DNA of 64,000 bases from Dryomyza anilis (GCA_951804985.1 OX638131.1:57938351-58002350), one strand, 5' to 3'. Positions 35,024 to 46,599 are shown, numbered from the stretch's first letter. The notes: generated by a model from the letters alone, not told the origin. Numbers and translations: made by a program.

Positions 35024-35270
35024 TGCAGCAAAAACTGGAAAGGCGAGTTTGCAGCGTTAACGAAAAAAATAAACGATCAATTAGCAGAAAAACAGGAGTT
35101 GTTAGATCACGCCTGCGGTTTAGAGTCGGAAAACGAGAAATTAAGAGCTTTGTTTATAATTTGAATCAGTCGAAGAGGCAACTAACAAAGTAAGAGAATT
35201 AGACTCAAAGATCAGATTTTTAGAGGCGGAGGTAAAATTAGCACAAGAAACTTCGTTATACCATAAAGAA

Positions 35271-36797
35271 TAGGGATGTCAATCCCGGACTATTTTTCAA
35301 TCCCGAAATTTCGGGACTAAAAAATTTGAATCCCGGGATCCCGGGATTAGTCCCGGGATTTAAAAAAATAATAGCAAAGACATAAAATAACCATATCTGT
35401 GTTTAAATAATAATCAATTATAATGCTTAAATCAAACTAAAGTCATATATTCAAATGCATCTGTTTTCAGGTTGGGTATTCAAATATGGTATACTAAATC
35501 CGCGATATATAAACCCCGTTGATCATCAAAAATTTTTTTAATACTTTTTATTTAAAATTTATTTTTTAGTACAAATATAAGAAAATTAAAATATTGAATG
35601 AACAACAAAATTTGTTATTGGGATATTGGTTTTTTGTGGAAAACAATATTTAAAAAAAAAAAAAATATAATTTTAAAAAAATAAATAGTTTTACAAATTT
35701 TGAAATATTTAAACTTTTAATTTCAACATTATTTAAGTTGTATGTGATTTAACCGGTTATTGCAACCAAATCTCAAACGACGAAGTTGACTTGTTCATGG
35801 GCAATAACTATTTTAATTTTTATTCAATGGCTGTTTAGTCTTTTTATAAAAAAAAGTTTGTTTTTAAATGCAGTGAAAAATGCAAAAATAATAAATTGCA
35901 TTTTTCTCCAAAACATTACGTATACGGAAAAAACCAAAAACGCAGTTCGAATCAGTACATTAAAATTATATAGGCATGATATGAGAAAATGATTGCCGAA
36001 CAGTGTTATTAGTCGAAAGTGACGTAATTTTTAAAAATGTGTGAATTTGTTCAAAGTCAAAAAGCATGTAATTCATTATTATTTACGGCAGTGTTTTAAG
36101 ATTTTAGTCCATTAAATCCAAGGATTGAAACCGTAGCCGAAACCGAAACCGATATCCGTTTAAAACCGATATCCATTTAAAACCGAAACCGTAATCGAAA
36201 CCGTTATACGAAAATCAGAAATAAACCGTTTCGGTTTTATACCAGTTTAAAACGGTTTTTAAAAAAGCATAAAAAGAAACAGGAAAACATATTTTATTTT
36301 ATATAGAAGATCTTAACTACAAGGCATGTTTAATGTCATTTAATAAAATTATGAATTCCCAAAATAAAATTTTTTTCTTGTACAATTTTCGGCGAGCTAG
36401 ACTAAGCTTATGTCCCATAGTGCAATGTTAAGTTATTTGAAAAATATGGAATTAAAAGAAATTTGATACAAAAACCGAAATCAAAACCGAAACCGTAACT
36501 TGAAATCGGTATACTGAAACCGTTTCGTAATAAAAACCTAAAACCGAAACCAAAACGCGGAAAAAACCGAAATCGAAACCGTTATTCGTTTAGGTTTCAA
36601 ACCTTGATTAAATGTTAGATTTACTTTTTCACAAAATGTGTACACAAACATTGAAAGACTTTTGAATAAACTATTAAAAATTGATCTACTAGCGTTTTTT
36701 GTAATCCCGAAAATCCCGGGATTTAACGATGATCCCGGGATGAGTTTTTCGGGACTGATTGGACTGAAATCCCGGGATCCCGGGATTGACATCCCTA
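35271..36797. mobile_element. non-autonomous hAT-like transposon (outer), unit 1
   Basis: 1,527 bp with inverted ends TAGGGATGTCAATCCCGG / CCGGGATTGACATCCCTA, flanked by the 8-bp duplication ATAAAGAA (35,263-35,270 and 36,798-36,805). The 8-bp duplication and TAGGGATG-type ends are typical of hAT. Both ends carry several copies of the palindromic motif CCCGGGATCCCGGG or its half, likely transposase-binding subterminal repeats. No transposase is encoded. A second, smaller element is nested inside. Confidence 0.85.
36119..36606. mobile_element. nested inner hAT-like MITE, unit 1
   Basis: 488 bp with imperfect inverted ends CAAGGATTGAAACC / GGTTTCAAACCTTG, flanked by ATTAAATC / ATTAAATG (7 of 8 bases match). 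Its subterminal regions hold many GAAACCG/CGGTTTC words, again as in hAT MITEs. No coding capacity. Confidence 0.7.
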
Positions 36798-36985
36798 ATA
36801 AAGAAGCTTTAAGAATAGAAGAAAATTTAGAAAACATAACAACAGATAGAACAATAATTGAAATGCCTACAGGCGATATTTCGAAATGCGTACGAAATCT
36901 GGTACCGGTGTTCAAGGGCGAAGATTCACCGTACCTAAAAACGGATCTTATTAGATTTATAGACGGTTGTAAGGCAGCGAACCTT

Positions 36986-37621
36986 AATATAATTGATACA
37001 TATATTGAGCCACCGTGTTTGGTCTGTAAGGAGAAGGTGAAGGGAGAAAAAATGGGCGAAAATATTGTTCATCAAACGTCGGGACTGACAGTTGATACAT
37101 ATGTTGAGCCACCTTGTTTGGTTTGTAATACAGTAGCAGGTATAATAATTCATTTCATACATTTTATAAGTATTGTGTCGATTACATTAGGGAACAAAAT
37201 AAAAAAACTAGCAGGATATGAAAAATATAAGGGAACATTTGGAGAGGAAGTAGTAAAAGTAGGGTATAGAGTAAACTACTTATTATCAAGAATATCAAAA
37301 AGTTTTGAGAATTTCGTGGTAGAATATAGTAAGAAGATTATATGCAATATGTGTGGGTTTAGTAAAAGAGGGAACCCTATAATATGCAGTAGGCAGAGTG
37401 ATTGTTTCAAACTACCTAATGTAAGTGATGTTTTCATCGAAGTACCTTGTGTGGCTGCTAAAAATGGAAAACTCATATTACTGGTAGATTCGGGAGCAGA
37501 TGCTAGTATAGTAAAGGAGGGGGCGATGACAAAATTTCCTGGTTTTGATAAAAATACTCAGAAGGGCTGCCTTTGGGAGATGCGTAAGGACATTAGGGAC
37601 AATAAACATTCAGCACAGTAG
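36986..37621 (+). pseudogene. pro: pre-protease segment and protease of element C, unit 1
   Basis: Open frame with two near-copies of a Cys-containing segment (EPPCLVC near 37,010 and 37,100; this includes CKEKVKGEKMGENIVHQ). It then reads into an aspartic protease: VFIEVPC...KLILLVDSGADASIV, with catalytic DSGA near 37,487. The frame is lost after NTQK near 37,565, and RT is in another phase. Protease would cut the Gag-Pol precursor. The same break occurs in unit 2. Confidence 0.8.
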
Positions 37622-40600
37622 TATAGAGTGGTTCTGTTTAAAGATGCATGTAGTGGCAATTGAGCAAGGAATACCCGCTGATGGTATAATAGGACGGGAT
37701 AATATATGGAATAGGTCCATAATAAATGCTATAGATAAGAGTTTAATATTTTATGATAAAGATAAAAGCAATACTATACAATTACCTATGAGGACACGGA
37801 CAGATATGGAAAATATTTTTTTAAATCAGGAATTAAAAATAGAACCTAGAACCGCAAAGATAGTATCATTACGTTTAAAAACAAAAATTCCGATCGTATT
37901 AATACATAAACAAGAAATTTGTCCAGGAGTATATTTGGGCGAAAGCATATCGAATGTCAGCAAAAATAGAGTTTATGTCTCAGTTTTAAATGCTACAGAG
38001 AAGGAAATTATAATAGACAGTACTTTTAAACCAAAATTTTCAAATTTTAATCAGTATAAAGAATCGGATACAAATAATTCTACAATAAACAGCATAAATT
38101 CAGTAAACATTACAAACAGAATTAACAGATTATTAGAGAAAATGAAAATTGATGAGACTTTAAATAAAGACGAAATTACATCTTTACAAAATCTGTGTAT
38201 TTCTTATCATGATGTTTTTCATTTAGATGGCGATGAATTAACATACACGTCAGCGCTTAAACATGAAATAATTACACAGTGGAACCAACCGCCAATTAAT
38301 CAGAAACAATGTAAGCTACCCCATACACATAGGGAAGAAATTAATAGACAGGTTGGAAAAATGTTAGATGACGGCATTATATCGCCGAGTATCTCACCTT
38401 GGAATTCACCATTATTGCTGGTACCAAAAAAGAGTGGTAAGGAAGGTAGCAAGAAATGGAGATTAGTAATAGATTTTCGTAAACTAAATGATGTAACAGT
38501 TAAACAAGTATTTCTGATTCCCCGGATAGACGAGATATTAGATCAGTTAGGACATAGTAGACATTTTTCAACTTTAGACTTAGCAAGCGGTTATCATCAG
38601 GTTTTAGTAGAAGAAAGAGATAAAGAAAAAACGGCTTTTAGTACAGGACTGGGTCATTTCGAATTTAACAGAATGCCATTTGGCTTAACAGGTGCACCAG
38701 CTACCTTCCAAAGAATAATGAACCACATATTAACAGGTTTACAGGGTATTGATTGCTTTGTTTATCTTGATGATATAGTGGTGTACGGAAAGAATTTAGC
38801 TGAACATGAGCTTAGGTTGAGTAGAGTATTGCAGAAATTAAAGGAACACAATCTAAAATTAAATACAGAAAAATGTCAGTTTTTGCGCCGCGAAGTTGTC
38901 TATTTAGGACATAAATGTTCGGAACTAGGTGCTCTGCCAGACCCCTCAAAGGTTGAATGCGTGAAAAATATTCCGGTACCAAGAAATAAAAAAGAAGTAC
39001 AAGCGTTTTTGGGATTAATTAAATATTACAGAAAATTTATAAAGAATATCGCAAAATTATCATTACCAATTAATAAGTTACTTAGAAAGGATGTTAAATT
39101 CACTTGGACCGACGATTGTCAAAATTCATTTATTAAACTAAAAGAATCAATAATTTCACCACCCATTCTTGCATATCCAGATTTTACAAAACCTTTTTTA
39201 CTTACAACGGATGCCAGTAATGAAGCAATAGGTGCGGTACTGTCACAAGGCAAAGTAGGGAGCGACCGACCAATAGCATTTGCTAGTAGGGCATTAAGTG
39301 GAGCAGAAAAAAATTACTCCACCATTGAAAAAGAATTTTTAGCTATAGTCTGGGCAACGAAAAATTTTAGAGCTTATCTTCTAGGTCGACATTTTCAAAT
39401 TTATACAGATCATCAACCATTACGTAGCACAGCAAATCTCAAAGATCAAACATCAAGGTTAGCCCGTTTCAGACATAAATTATCAGAATATGATTACGAA
39501 ATATCTTACAAACCAGGTAAACAGAATTTGAACGCAGTTGCTTTAAGTAGAATTCCACATCCAGAACCAGATATTACTACGGTCCAAACACGGTCTAAGA
39601 CCACACAGAATAAATTAGATAATCAAATTTCAAAAACCAAACAACAAGTGAGCACGCCAGTACTGGATGAAATAACAACAGACACCAAGAACGAATTAAA
39701 CTCAAGTCTACTATTAACTGACCCAGAGGAAATTAAAACTGTTATAAAAGACTTTCATGACTTAGCATTAGGGGGTCACCAGGGCGCAGTGAAAACATAT
39801 TTTAGAATCAGAAAACAATTTAAGTGGAAAGGTATGCAGAAACAAATAAAAGATTACGTTAAGAATTGTCAAAAATGCCAAGTAAATAAAAGTTCTAGGC
39901 TTACTAAAATGCCAATGGTTTTAACTGATACGCCTATACGACAATTCGATAAAGTATACAGGGATCTTGTAGGTATTTTACCGGAAAATATATCTGGAAA
40001 TAAATATATATTAACTTTTCAAGATGATTTTTCAAAATACATGTGCTGCGTTGCCATACCTGATGCGGAGGCAAATACAGTAGCAAAAGCATTTTACAAC
40101 GAAATCATTACACGTCATAATATACCGAAAGTATTAGTAACGGACAATGGTTCCAATTTTGTCTCAAAACTGTTTTCAGATACTTGTAAATTGCTAGGAA
40201 TTAATAAATTACATATTACACCATATCATCCACAAGCTAATGGGTCTTTGGAAAGAATCCATCGATCGTTAGCAGAATATTTAAGGAGTTTTGCAAAAGA
40301 AGATGGGTCGAACTGGGACCAATGGTTAAATTCAGCAATGCATGTGCACAATAACACAGTACATATGTCCACGGGGCAAACACCTTTCCGTACTTTATAC
40401 GGGTACGAATTTGAGATGCCAACAAATCTTAAGCGAAAATGTTCACCAGTATATAATACCGACGATTACAACAAGTTATTAATATATCAAATTCAACGCA
40501 CACACGAAATCGTGAGAGAGAATCAAGAAAAAGCAAAAGAAAAATCTAAACAAATCTATGATAGCACATTACACCCAAAAATATTTAGCGTAGGTGATAA

Positions 40601-40787
40601 AATATTGTTAAAAAATCAGAACAGAAAGAATAAATTTTCACCCATTTGGGTAGGACCGTACGAAGTACTTTCGATAGTAAGTCCTGTAACGACGATGATT
40701 TCTATGAAAGGAAAACGGAAAAAATTCCATAACAATTTATTAAAAGCATATAATTTTGAAGCAAATATAACAAAAAAAATAACGTAA
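37545..40787 (+). CDS. pol: pol of element C, unit 1 (RT, RNase H, integrase), uninterrupted
   Basis: 1080 codons without a stop. The first codons (to about 37,570) are out of phase with the true frame, which should continue from protease; the annotated ATG is therefore not a real start. RT: LDLASGYHQV, MPFGLTGAPATFQ, YLDDIVVYG (catalytic DD near 38,770). RNase H: TTDASNEAIGAVLSQ, STIEKEFLAIVWATK, TDHQPL (39,195-39,420). Integrase: zinc finger (HDLALGGHQG...CQKCQ, 39,750-39,890) and catalytic D 39,963, D 40,143, E 40,251, giving D,35-E spacing between the last two. The C-terminal module is FSPIWVGPYEVLS. All catalytic residues are present, but expression would need the upstream frameshift to be bypassed. 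Confidence 0.9.
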   Translation: MIKILRRAAFGRCVRTLGTINIQHSSIEWFCLKMHVVAIEQGIPADGIIGRDNIWNRSIINAIDKSLIFYDKDKSNTIQLPMRTRTDMENIFLNQELKIEPRTAKIVSLRLKTKIPIVLIHKQEICPGVYLGESISNVSKNRVYVSVLNATEKEIIIDSTFKPKFSNFNQYKESDTNNSTINSINSVNITNRINRLLEKMKIDETLNKDEITSLQNLCISYHDVFHLDGDELTYTSALKHEIITQWNQPPINQKQCKLPHTHREEINRQVGKMLDDGIISPSISPWNSPLLLVPKKSGKEGSKKWRLVIDFRKLNDVTVKQVFLIPRIDEILDQLGHSRHFSTLDLASGYHQVLVEERDKEKTAFSTGLGHFEFNRMPFGLTGAPATFQRIMNHILTGLQGIDCFVYLDDIVVYGKNLAEHELRLSRVLQKLKEHNLKLNTEKCQFLRREVVYLGHKCSELGALPDPSKVECVKNIPVPRNKKEVQAFLGLIKYYRKFIKNIAKLSLPINKLLRKDVKFTWTDDCQNSFIKLKESIISPPILAYPDFTKPFLLTTDASNEAIGAVLSQGKVGSDRPIAFASRALSGAEKNYSTIEKEFLAIVWATKNFRAYLLGRHFQIYTDHQPLRSTANLKDQTSRLARFRHKLSEYDYEISYKPGKQNLNAVALSRIPHPEPDITTVQTRSKTTQNKLDNQISKTKQQVSTPVLDEITTDTKNELNSSLLLTDPEEIKTVIKDFHDLALGGHQGAVKTYFRIRKQFKWKGMQKQIKDYVKNCQKCQVNKSSRLTKMPMVLTDTPIRQFDKVYRDLVGILPENISGNKYILTFQDDFSKYMCCVAIPDAEANTVAKAFYNEIITRHNIPKVLVTDNGSNFVSKLFSDTCKLLGINKLHITPYHPQANGSLERIHRSLAEYLRSFAKEDGSNWDQWLNSAMHVHNNTVHMSTGQTPFRTLYGYEFEMPTNLKRKCSPVYNTDDYNKLLIYQIQRTHEIVRENQEKAKEKSKQIYDSTLHPKIFSVGDKILLKNQNRKNKFSPIWVGPYEVLSIVSPVTTMISMKGKRKKFHNNLLKAYNFEANITKKIT

Positions 40788-42311
<1,524 letters not shown>

Positions 42312-42660
42312 TTAGGGGGTGAAGGCACCCAAGTACATGACCACCCGCGGGACGAACAGCGTCCCGATCAGCGCGCCGGCTTCCTTCTCTAAACGCACGA
42401 TTTCGCGGCAAATTAAGAGAAAAACCTCAAATGTTGGGTCATCCTTGTAATATTCGATGAGGCGATGCAGGCGTGTATCAACGCCTTCATCCCACCAATT
42501 CGCCCTGAGCGTTGTCAAATATGCCTCGAAATATTTTAGTTGATTGCTATTCCAGATGATCATAACCTGGCGGTCGCTCATCCTACCTCGAACATACTCG
42601 GTGTTGTCGTCACTGAAGTCATTATCATCAAAATTTGTGAGAATGTCTGAAAAGAACCAA

Positions 42661-42691
<31 letters not shown>

Positions 42692-43220
42692 TAATTTAAA
42701 AAAAAAATATATATATATTTAATAGAAATGAGTAATTTAAAAATCTAAATAAATTTACTAACTGTGCTCGTCTGAATGCTCGATGACTAATCCTTGTTGT
42801 CGTAACGCGTCTAGATCGCGAATTGTTAAAGGATGCTGCCTCACGGCAGGAGGTTGCTGCCTTCGGGCAGCCCGGAGCTCATCCTGCTCCTTGCGCAGTT
42901 TCTCGCGCCTGTCCTCCTGTAAGCCCTGGGCCGCAGTTAAAAACATTTGCTGAAGAATATATAACCAAGAAATATATATAAATAAATATATAATATAAAT
43001 ATATAAATAAAAATAAATACAATTTTTACTTACGGAACATGATTAAAATTGAAGTTGAATATCCAAAGAATAAACTGCAACTTAATAATTGTCGTCCATA
43101 GAAGACAGGTATGAACATTTTTAAAATAAAAAAAAATAAAAAATCGCGAATTTGACTCCGCATTTCGAACGAAGATAGCCGGCGCCGTTTTTGTAAAATA
43201 CTGAATTTGGACACTTTATA
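42312..43220 (-). CDS. antisense, intron-containing gene-like unit between pol and env, unit 1
   Basis: Function unknown. Predicted on the minus strand: 5' exon ending at 43,034 with donor CC|GTAAGT; intron 1; acceptor TTCTTCAG; exon 2 at 42,949-42,763 with ATG at 42,946 and donor A|GTTAGT; intron 2 with a long pyrimidine tract and acceptor TTCTTTTCAG; exon 3 at 42,646-42,312 ending in TAA. Exons 2 and 3 join in phase to about 172 codons. Exon 2 is basic and coiled-coil-like (ends LVIEHSDEH). Exon 3 starts acidic (NFDDNDFSDDN), then is Trp- and Leu-rich, with a hydrophobic end (GTLFVPRVVMYLGAF). Exons are GC-rich against an AT-rich element, which suggests capture of host or other foreign sequence. 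No signal peptide is apparent. An in-frame ATG in the first exon does not connect in phase, so that exon is probably 5' UTR. Confidence 0.6.
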
Positions 43221-43222
43221 AG
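43213..43222. promoter_or_regulatory. TATA-like site between antisense unit and env, unit 1
   Basis: CTTTATAAGT contains the near-symmetric TTATAA core. It reads as TATA-like on both strands, about 180 bases upstream of the antisense donor and about 60 upstream of a plus-strand GTGAGT donor (43,275). It is weak evidence for a bidirectional promoter. Confidence 0.35.
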
Positions 43223-43557
43223 TACTGAGGACAGTTCGTTAACTCACGACACATTGTTTAAATGAGGTTCTACGGTGAGTGTACGACTATAGCAAATTTA
43301 CGTTTGGACAAAATAGATATTAAATATAAAGTTGAGACTAAACGATTAAATTTGGATAAAGAAACGTTAGGTTTTTGAATTTTAAAGTAAAAAAAAAAGA
43401 AGATAAAAAATTTGGACCAGGTGGAAATTAAAATGTAAGTGTATGGAATAATTTTATGTAGTATGCTAAGGTGGGAAAGGTAGATTAACTTAGGACATAA
43501 GTGTAAATAATTATATATATAATAGATATGTATAATTATTTTTGTTTTAGGGACATT

Positions 43558-43926
43558 ATGAATAAGATCCTTATGCTGGTCCTGGTGTTGGCAGCAGCTG
43601 AAGCAGTCAACATCACTCAGACGCCGATGAACGAGACAAGAATATTTTTTGAGAAAACTACTGAGGCATTATTTTATAGTGACGAATGGACAGTGATATC
43701 TAAGTTCATACCACTGCAGTTGACGAATTTTCTGGATCTAACGAAAAAATATATGGAAGCAGCCATTGAAATGTGCCGGAAAATGAGTTCAAGCGTACCA
43801 GGAATGAATTTCGGAAGATCGTGTGAAGCAGCAATGCAAGAAACATCGTCGATAATGAGGACATTACAGAAAATGAGGGGGTTATTAAAAGAACAATTCA
43901 AAAGAATCGCCAAAAGAGGTCGCTAA
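43558..43926 (+). pseudogene. env: env of element C, unit 1, N-terminal segment
   Basis: Start chosen at 43,558 (MNKILMLVLVLAAAEA), a good signal peptide. An upstream in-frame ATG at 43,528 lies before a splice-acceptor-like TTTTTGTTTTAG|G at 43,550 and is less likely. The mature part has N-glycosylation sites (NITQ, NETR) and cysteines, and ends at a basic furin-type R-x-x-K-R site, at which the frame stops (TAA 43,924-43,926). A glycine/phenylalanine-rich hydrophobic stretch follows in another frame, as expected for a fusion peptide of the errantivirus/baculovirus F-like class. The open part corresponds to the short N-terminal subunit. The copy is broken and the same break occurs in unit 2. 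Confidence 0.75.
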
Positions 43927-44205
43927 ATTTCGTAGGTGAGGGCTTTAACTGGGCTTTCGGCGTAATGGACAATCGAGTGATCGAGAAAAGATATACAAAC
44001 ATCTGGAGGACATTGAGAACCGAGAGAGCGAAACCTATGACGTCATGAGGAAACAGGTGACGGTGATGACATCTAATTTTGGAAAACTGTCAGCACCATT
44101 GCTGGATTCTCTAAGGGAGGTGGAAGAACTACAGATGACAACACCATACAACAACAGCAGAAAATAAATAGAGATATAGATAACAAGCTCAACAAAGTAC
44201 AGTTT
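43927..44205 (+). pseudogene. env: env middle part in shifted frames, unit 1
   Basis: About 280 bases that carry coding-like sequence: a hydrophobic segment first, then a charged, coiled-coil-like stretch. It is out of phase with both flanking env frames. The downstream frame is regained near 44,120-44,160. So at least two indels separate the env pieces. Confidence 0.6.
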
Positions 44206-45540
44206 ATGTTACATTTGTTGGAAATACAGTCAACCATAAATGCTAATTTAATGGAGATTCAGGGACAACAATCAATAGAAATGGCAATAATTGACGATCT
44301 CTACAAGGGGGATCTGCATCCTACGATAATAGACCGAAAGGAACTAGACGCAATGTTGGCCCGTCTCAAATTAAGGGGCAAAGCGAATTGGTTTATTCAA
44401 CAGACTTTTGATATGCATCATTTGTCAAAGGTACGAGTTTTTCCGGACGGGGATAGTCTGATGTTCATAATTAAGACACCACTGCCGGATGATGTATTAT
44501 TTGCGTTGTACAGGATTTATCCGATCCCCATTAACATCAATGAGGAATGGGACTCGCTGGTTAAGACAAAGTATGACTACATAGCTGAGGCGGAAGATCG
44601 GAGTAGATTCATAGGATTAACGCACGAGGATCATTTAAGATGTGTTACGGTGAACCAAGAGATGGACAAGGAGATAACGCTATGTAGACGTCCGGGAACG
44701 ATTATGACGAGCAGCAATGTACTTTGTGAGGTCACGTTAATGCTACAAAGGACAGATATAGTGAATACCTGTGAACATGTAGCTATTAGGAAGAGTTCAG
44801 GGTTGGTAGTGAAACTATGGGCTTCAAACTCCTGGTTGTTCAGGTTTGACACGCCAGCGGTTTTCGAAGCGATTTGCGGAACAAACACGGCTACACTGAC
44901 GCTAGCAGGGATGGGGTGGATGTCAGTGAATGAGGCCTGCGACTTGCACAACAGAGAATTAATATTGCCTTATGAATCTGCACCAAGAATGTTCAGGAAT
45001 GTAACCTATAAAAAAGAGGAGTACACCTTGTATATCGAAAATATAAAGGGGGAATGGGGAGCGTTACGCACAGAAAATGCGTCAGTCACACTTTTGCCAA
45101 TACAGACGTCGGACCACAGCAAATTACGGTCAGCACTAAGAGATGGCCAGCGCAGTTTTGAAGATCTGAAAGCGGAAATGAGTCAGAAGCAGGAGCGGCT
45201 AGAATGGCTAAAGCATCAGCACGAGATGAAGACTTTGGGAGCATCGTACGGCGTGGTAGTGTTGGTGTTAATCTTCGTGGTATTAGCGTATTTTTGGTAC
45301 CTTCGAGTAGAATCATCGAGAAAGCTAAAATTAACAGAGTCACTGAAGGATAGGAAGACAGTAGCAACAGTAAATGCCATCAGTAGCGTAAAAATTGAGG
45401 AGAACGAGTTAGCGGAGCATATTGCATTTCGGCCAACCACAAGTCAACGAGCTGAAGTTGTTAAACAGAAACATGAGGACGAAGAGCAGAGTCGAAAACC
45501 AACCATAACGACATTGGGACCAGCTTATGGAATGATTTAG
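44206..45540 (+). pseudogene. env: env of element C, unit 1, C-terminal (membrane-anchored) segment
   Basis: 444 codons from the first in-frame ATG; the open frame actually extends upstream to about 44,101, so this ATG is probably not a native start. It shows an N-terminal helical region, several cysteines (CRRPGT, LCEVT, TCEHVA, ICGTN, ACDLHNR) in an ectodomain, and a helical stretch before a single transmembrane segment at residues about 348-368 (GVVVLVLIFVVLAYFWYL). A charged cytoplasmic tail of about 76 residues follows. The layout fits the long fusion subunit of insect errantivirus Env proteins, which are class I-like fusion proteins related to baculovirus F. Family assignment rests on architecture, position after pol, and the furin-type site upstream. 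Confidence 0.75.
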
Positions 45541-46101
45541 GGGTATGAGTATGAGGGATTCTAGAAGAAAATTCAATATATATTATAAATTAGAATTATT
45601 AATATGAGGGATTGAAAAACAAAAGAGGGATTGAAAAACAAAAAAAAAAATATAAGTATATATAAGAATAAAAAAGTGGGGAAAAAAAATAAAAAAAAAT
45701 TAAGTATTTTAGTTAAAATATCGTCGAATATGCCTAAGTTCAAGTAAACACTTCATTGCACAAAATAAAGCATAATTGCTCGCACATATAAATAAGAATA
45801 ACAACAGAATAATACAAAACAAAGCAATTACAAAGCGGTAACCTAAGAAGCTACTGTTTTGCCAACTGCAATGTTCTGTGCATTATAAACAATGTTCGGT
45901 GGTGGGGTCATTTTAAAATAGAATATGATAAATTGTTATATTTTTACCATATATTTTTTTTTAAGATAATATTCAGATATATTGATAAGACTTGTTAAGT
46001 AAACTGATAAGAGTATAATTTTTAGGCAATATCAATTATGTAAAAGAAAAAACTATTATTCATTTTAATAATAATTTTTTCTTAAAATAAGGGTGGAGGT
46101 A
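45541..46101 (+). other. 3' untranslated region and polypurine tract, unit 1
   Basis: AT-rich non-coding sequence ending in AAGGGTGGAGGTA (46,089-46,101), the polypurine tract directly before LTR 2. Confidence 0.7.
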
Positions 46102-46596
46102 TGTTGTAAGTCAACATAGTGTGTTTTGGTAAGTCACTATACGTTGATATTATAAACGTATCGTGACCTACTTACGCGATGACTACTTCATGCAGTTATC
46201 GTTACGTTGCAGTAAAGTGCAACGTAGGACATATGTGTCATAGTCCAGCAAGCCAATGAACTAGCAACAGTATGAGCGAAGCTGGGTCAAACCAGCAGCA
46301 GCATGATTGGCTAAGGGCTTTATCCCTTACGGAAGCAAATAGTGAGTGGAATTTGCGCACGGCATTCTGCCGGAACATGTAGATTTGAAACATGCCTTCT
46401 TACAATAGTTAAGTTAAATTTTAAGTGAGTTGTGAAATAGAATTTAGAGGTGTAACAAGCCAAAAATATTGAGCTAAAAAGAGTTGAAATAAAGTCTAAG
46501 TTTAAATTAAAAGAATTCAAATATATATTATTTATTGGGAAATAATTAAAGTACTAAAGTAGGAGTAAGTATAATTCAACGTTGGAGATACTAACA
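46102..46596 (+). repeat. LTR 2 (shared middle LTR) of element C
   Basis: 495 bp. Carries none of the changes private to LTR 1 (two) or LTR 3 (seven), so it looks like the ancestral or recombinant form. It serves as 3' LTR of unit 1 and 5' LTR of unit 2. Confidence 0.95.
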
Positions 46597-46599
46597 TTT

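Larger units (their letters stand above)
35031..36985 (+). pseudogene. gag: duplicated gag fragment, unit 1, split by a hAT-like insertion
   Basis: 35,031-35,270 repeats gag sequence from 33,100-33,400 with an internal deletion near 35,150. 36,798-36,985 continues it from YHKEALRIEENLENI to the capsid start (KAANLNI). The inserted DNA between them is a hAT-like element with an 8-bp target duplication. At the site of the main-gag lesion (33,508) this fragment retains the extra bases, so it preserves the older sequence. It runs on into the pre-protease segment. Confidence 0.85.

Noticed and set aside
43026..43214. 62-codon minus-strand frame in the 5' exon of the antisense unit
   Set aside because: It does not join in phase to exon 2 through the strong GTAAGT donor, so I treat it as 5' UTR.
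44631..45440. Minus-strand frames of 74-106 codons opposite env
   Set aside because: No conserved features, and they lie fully inside the env frame. Unlike the 42.3-43.2 kb unit they have no splice signals or shift in composition.
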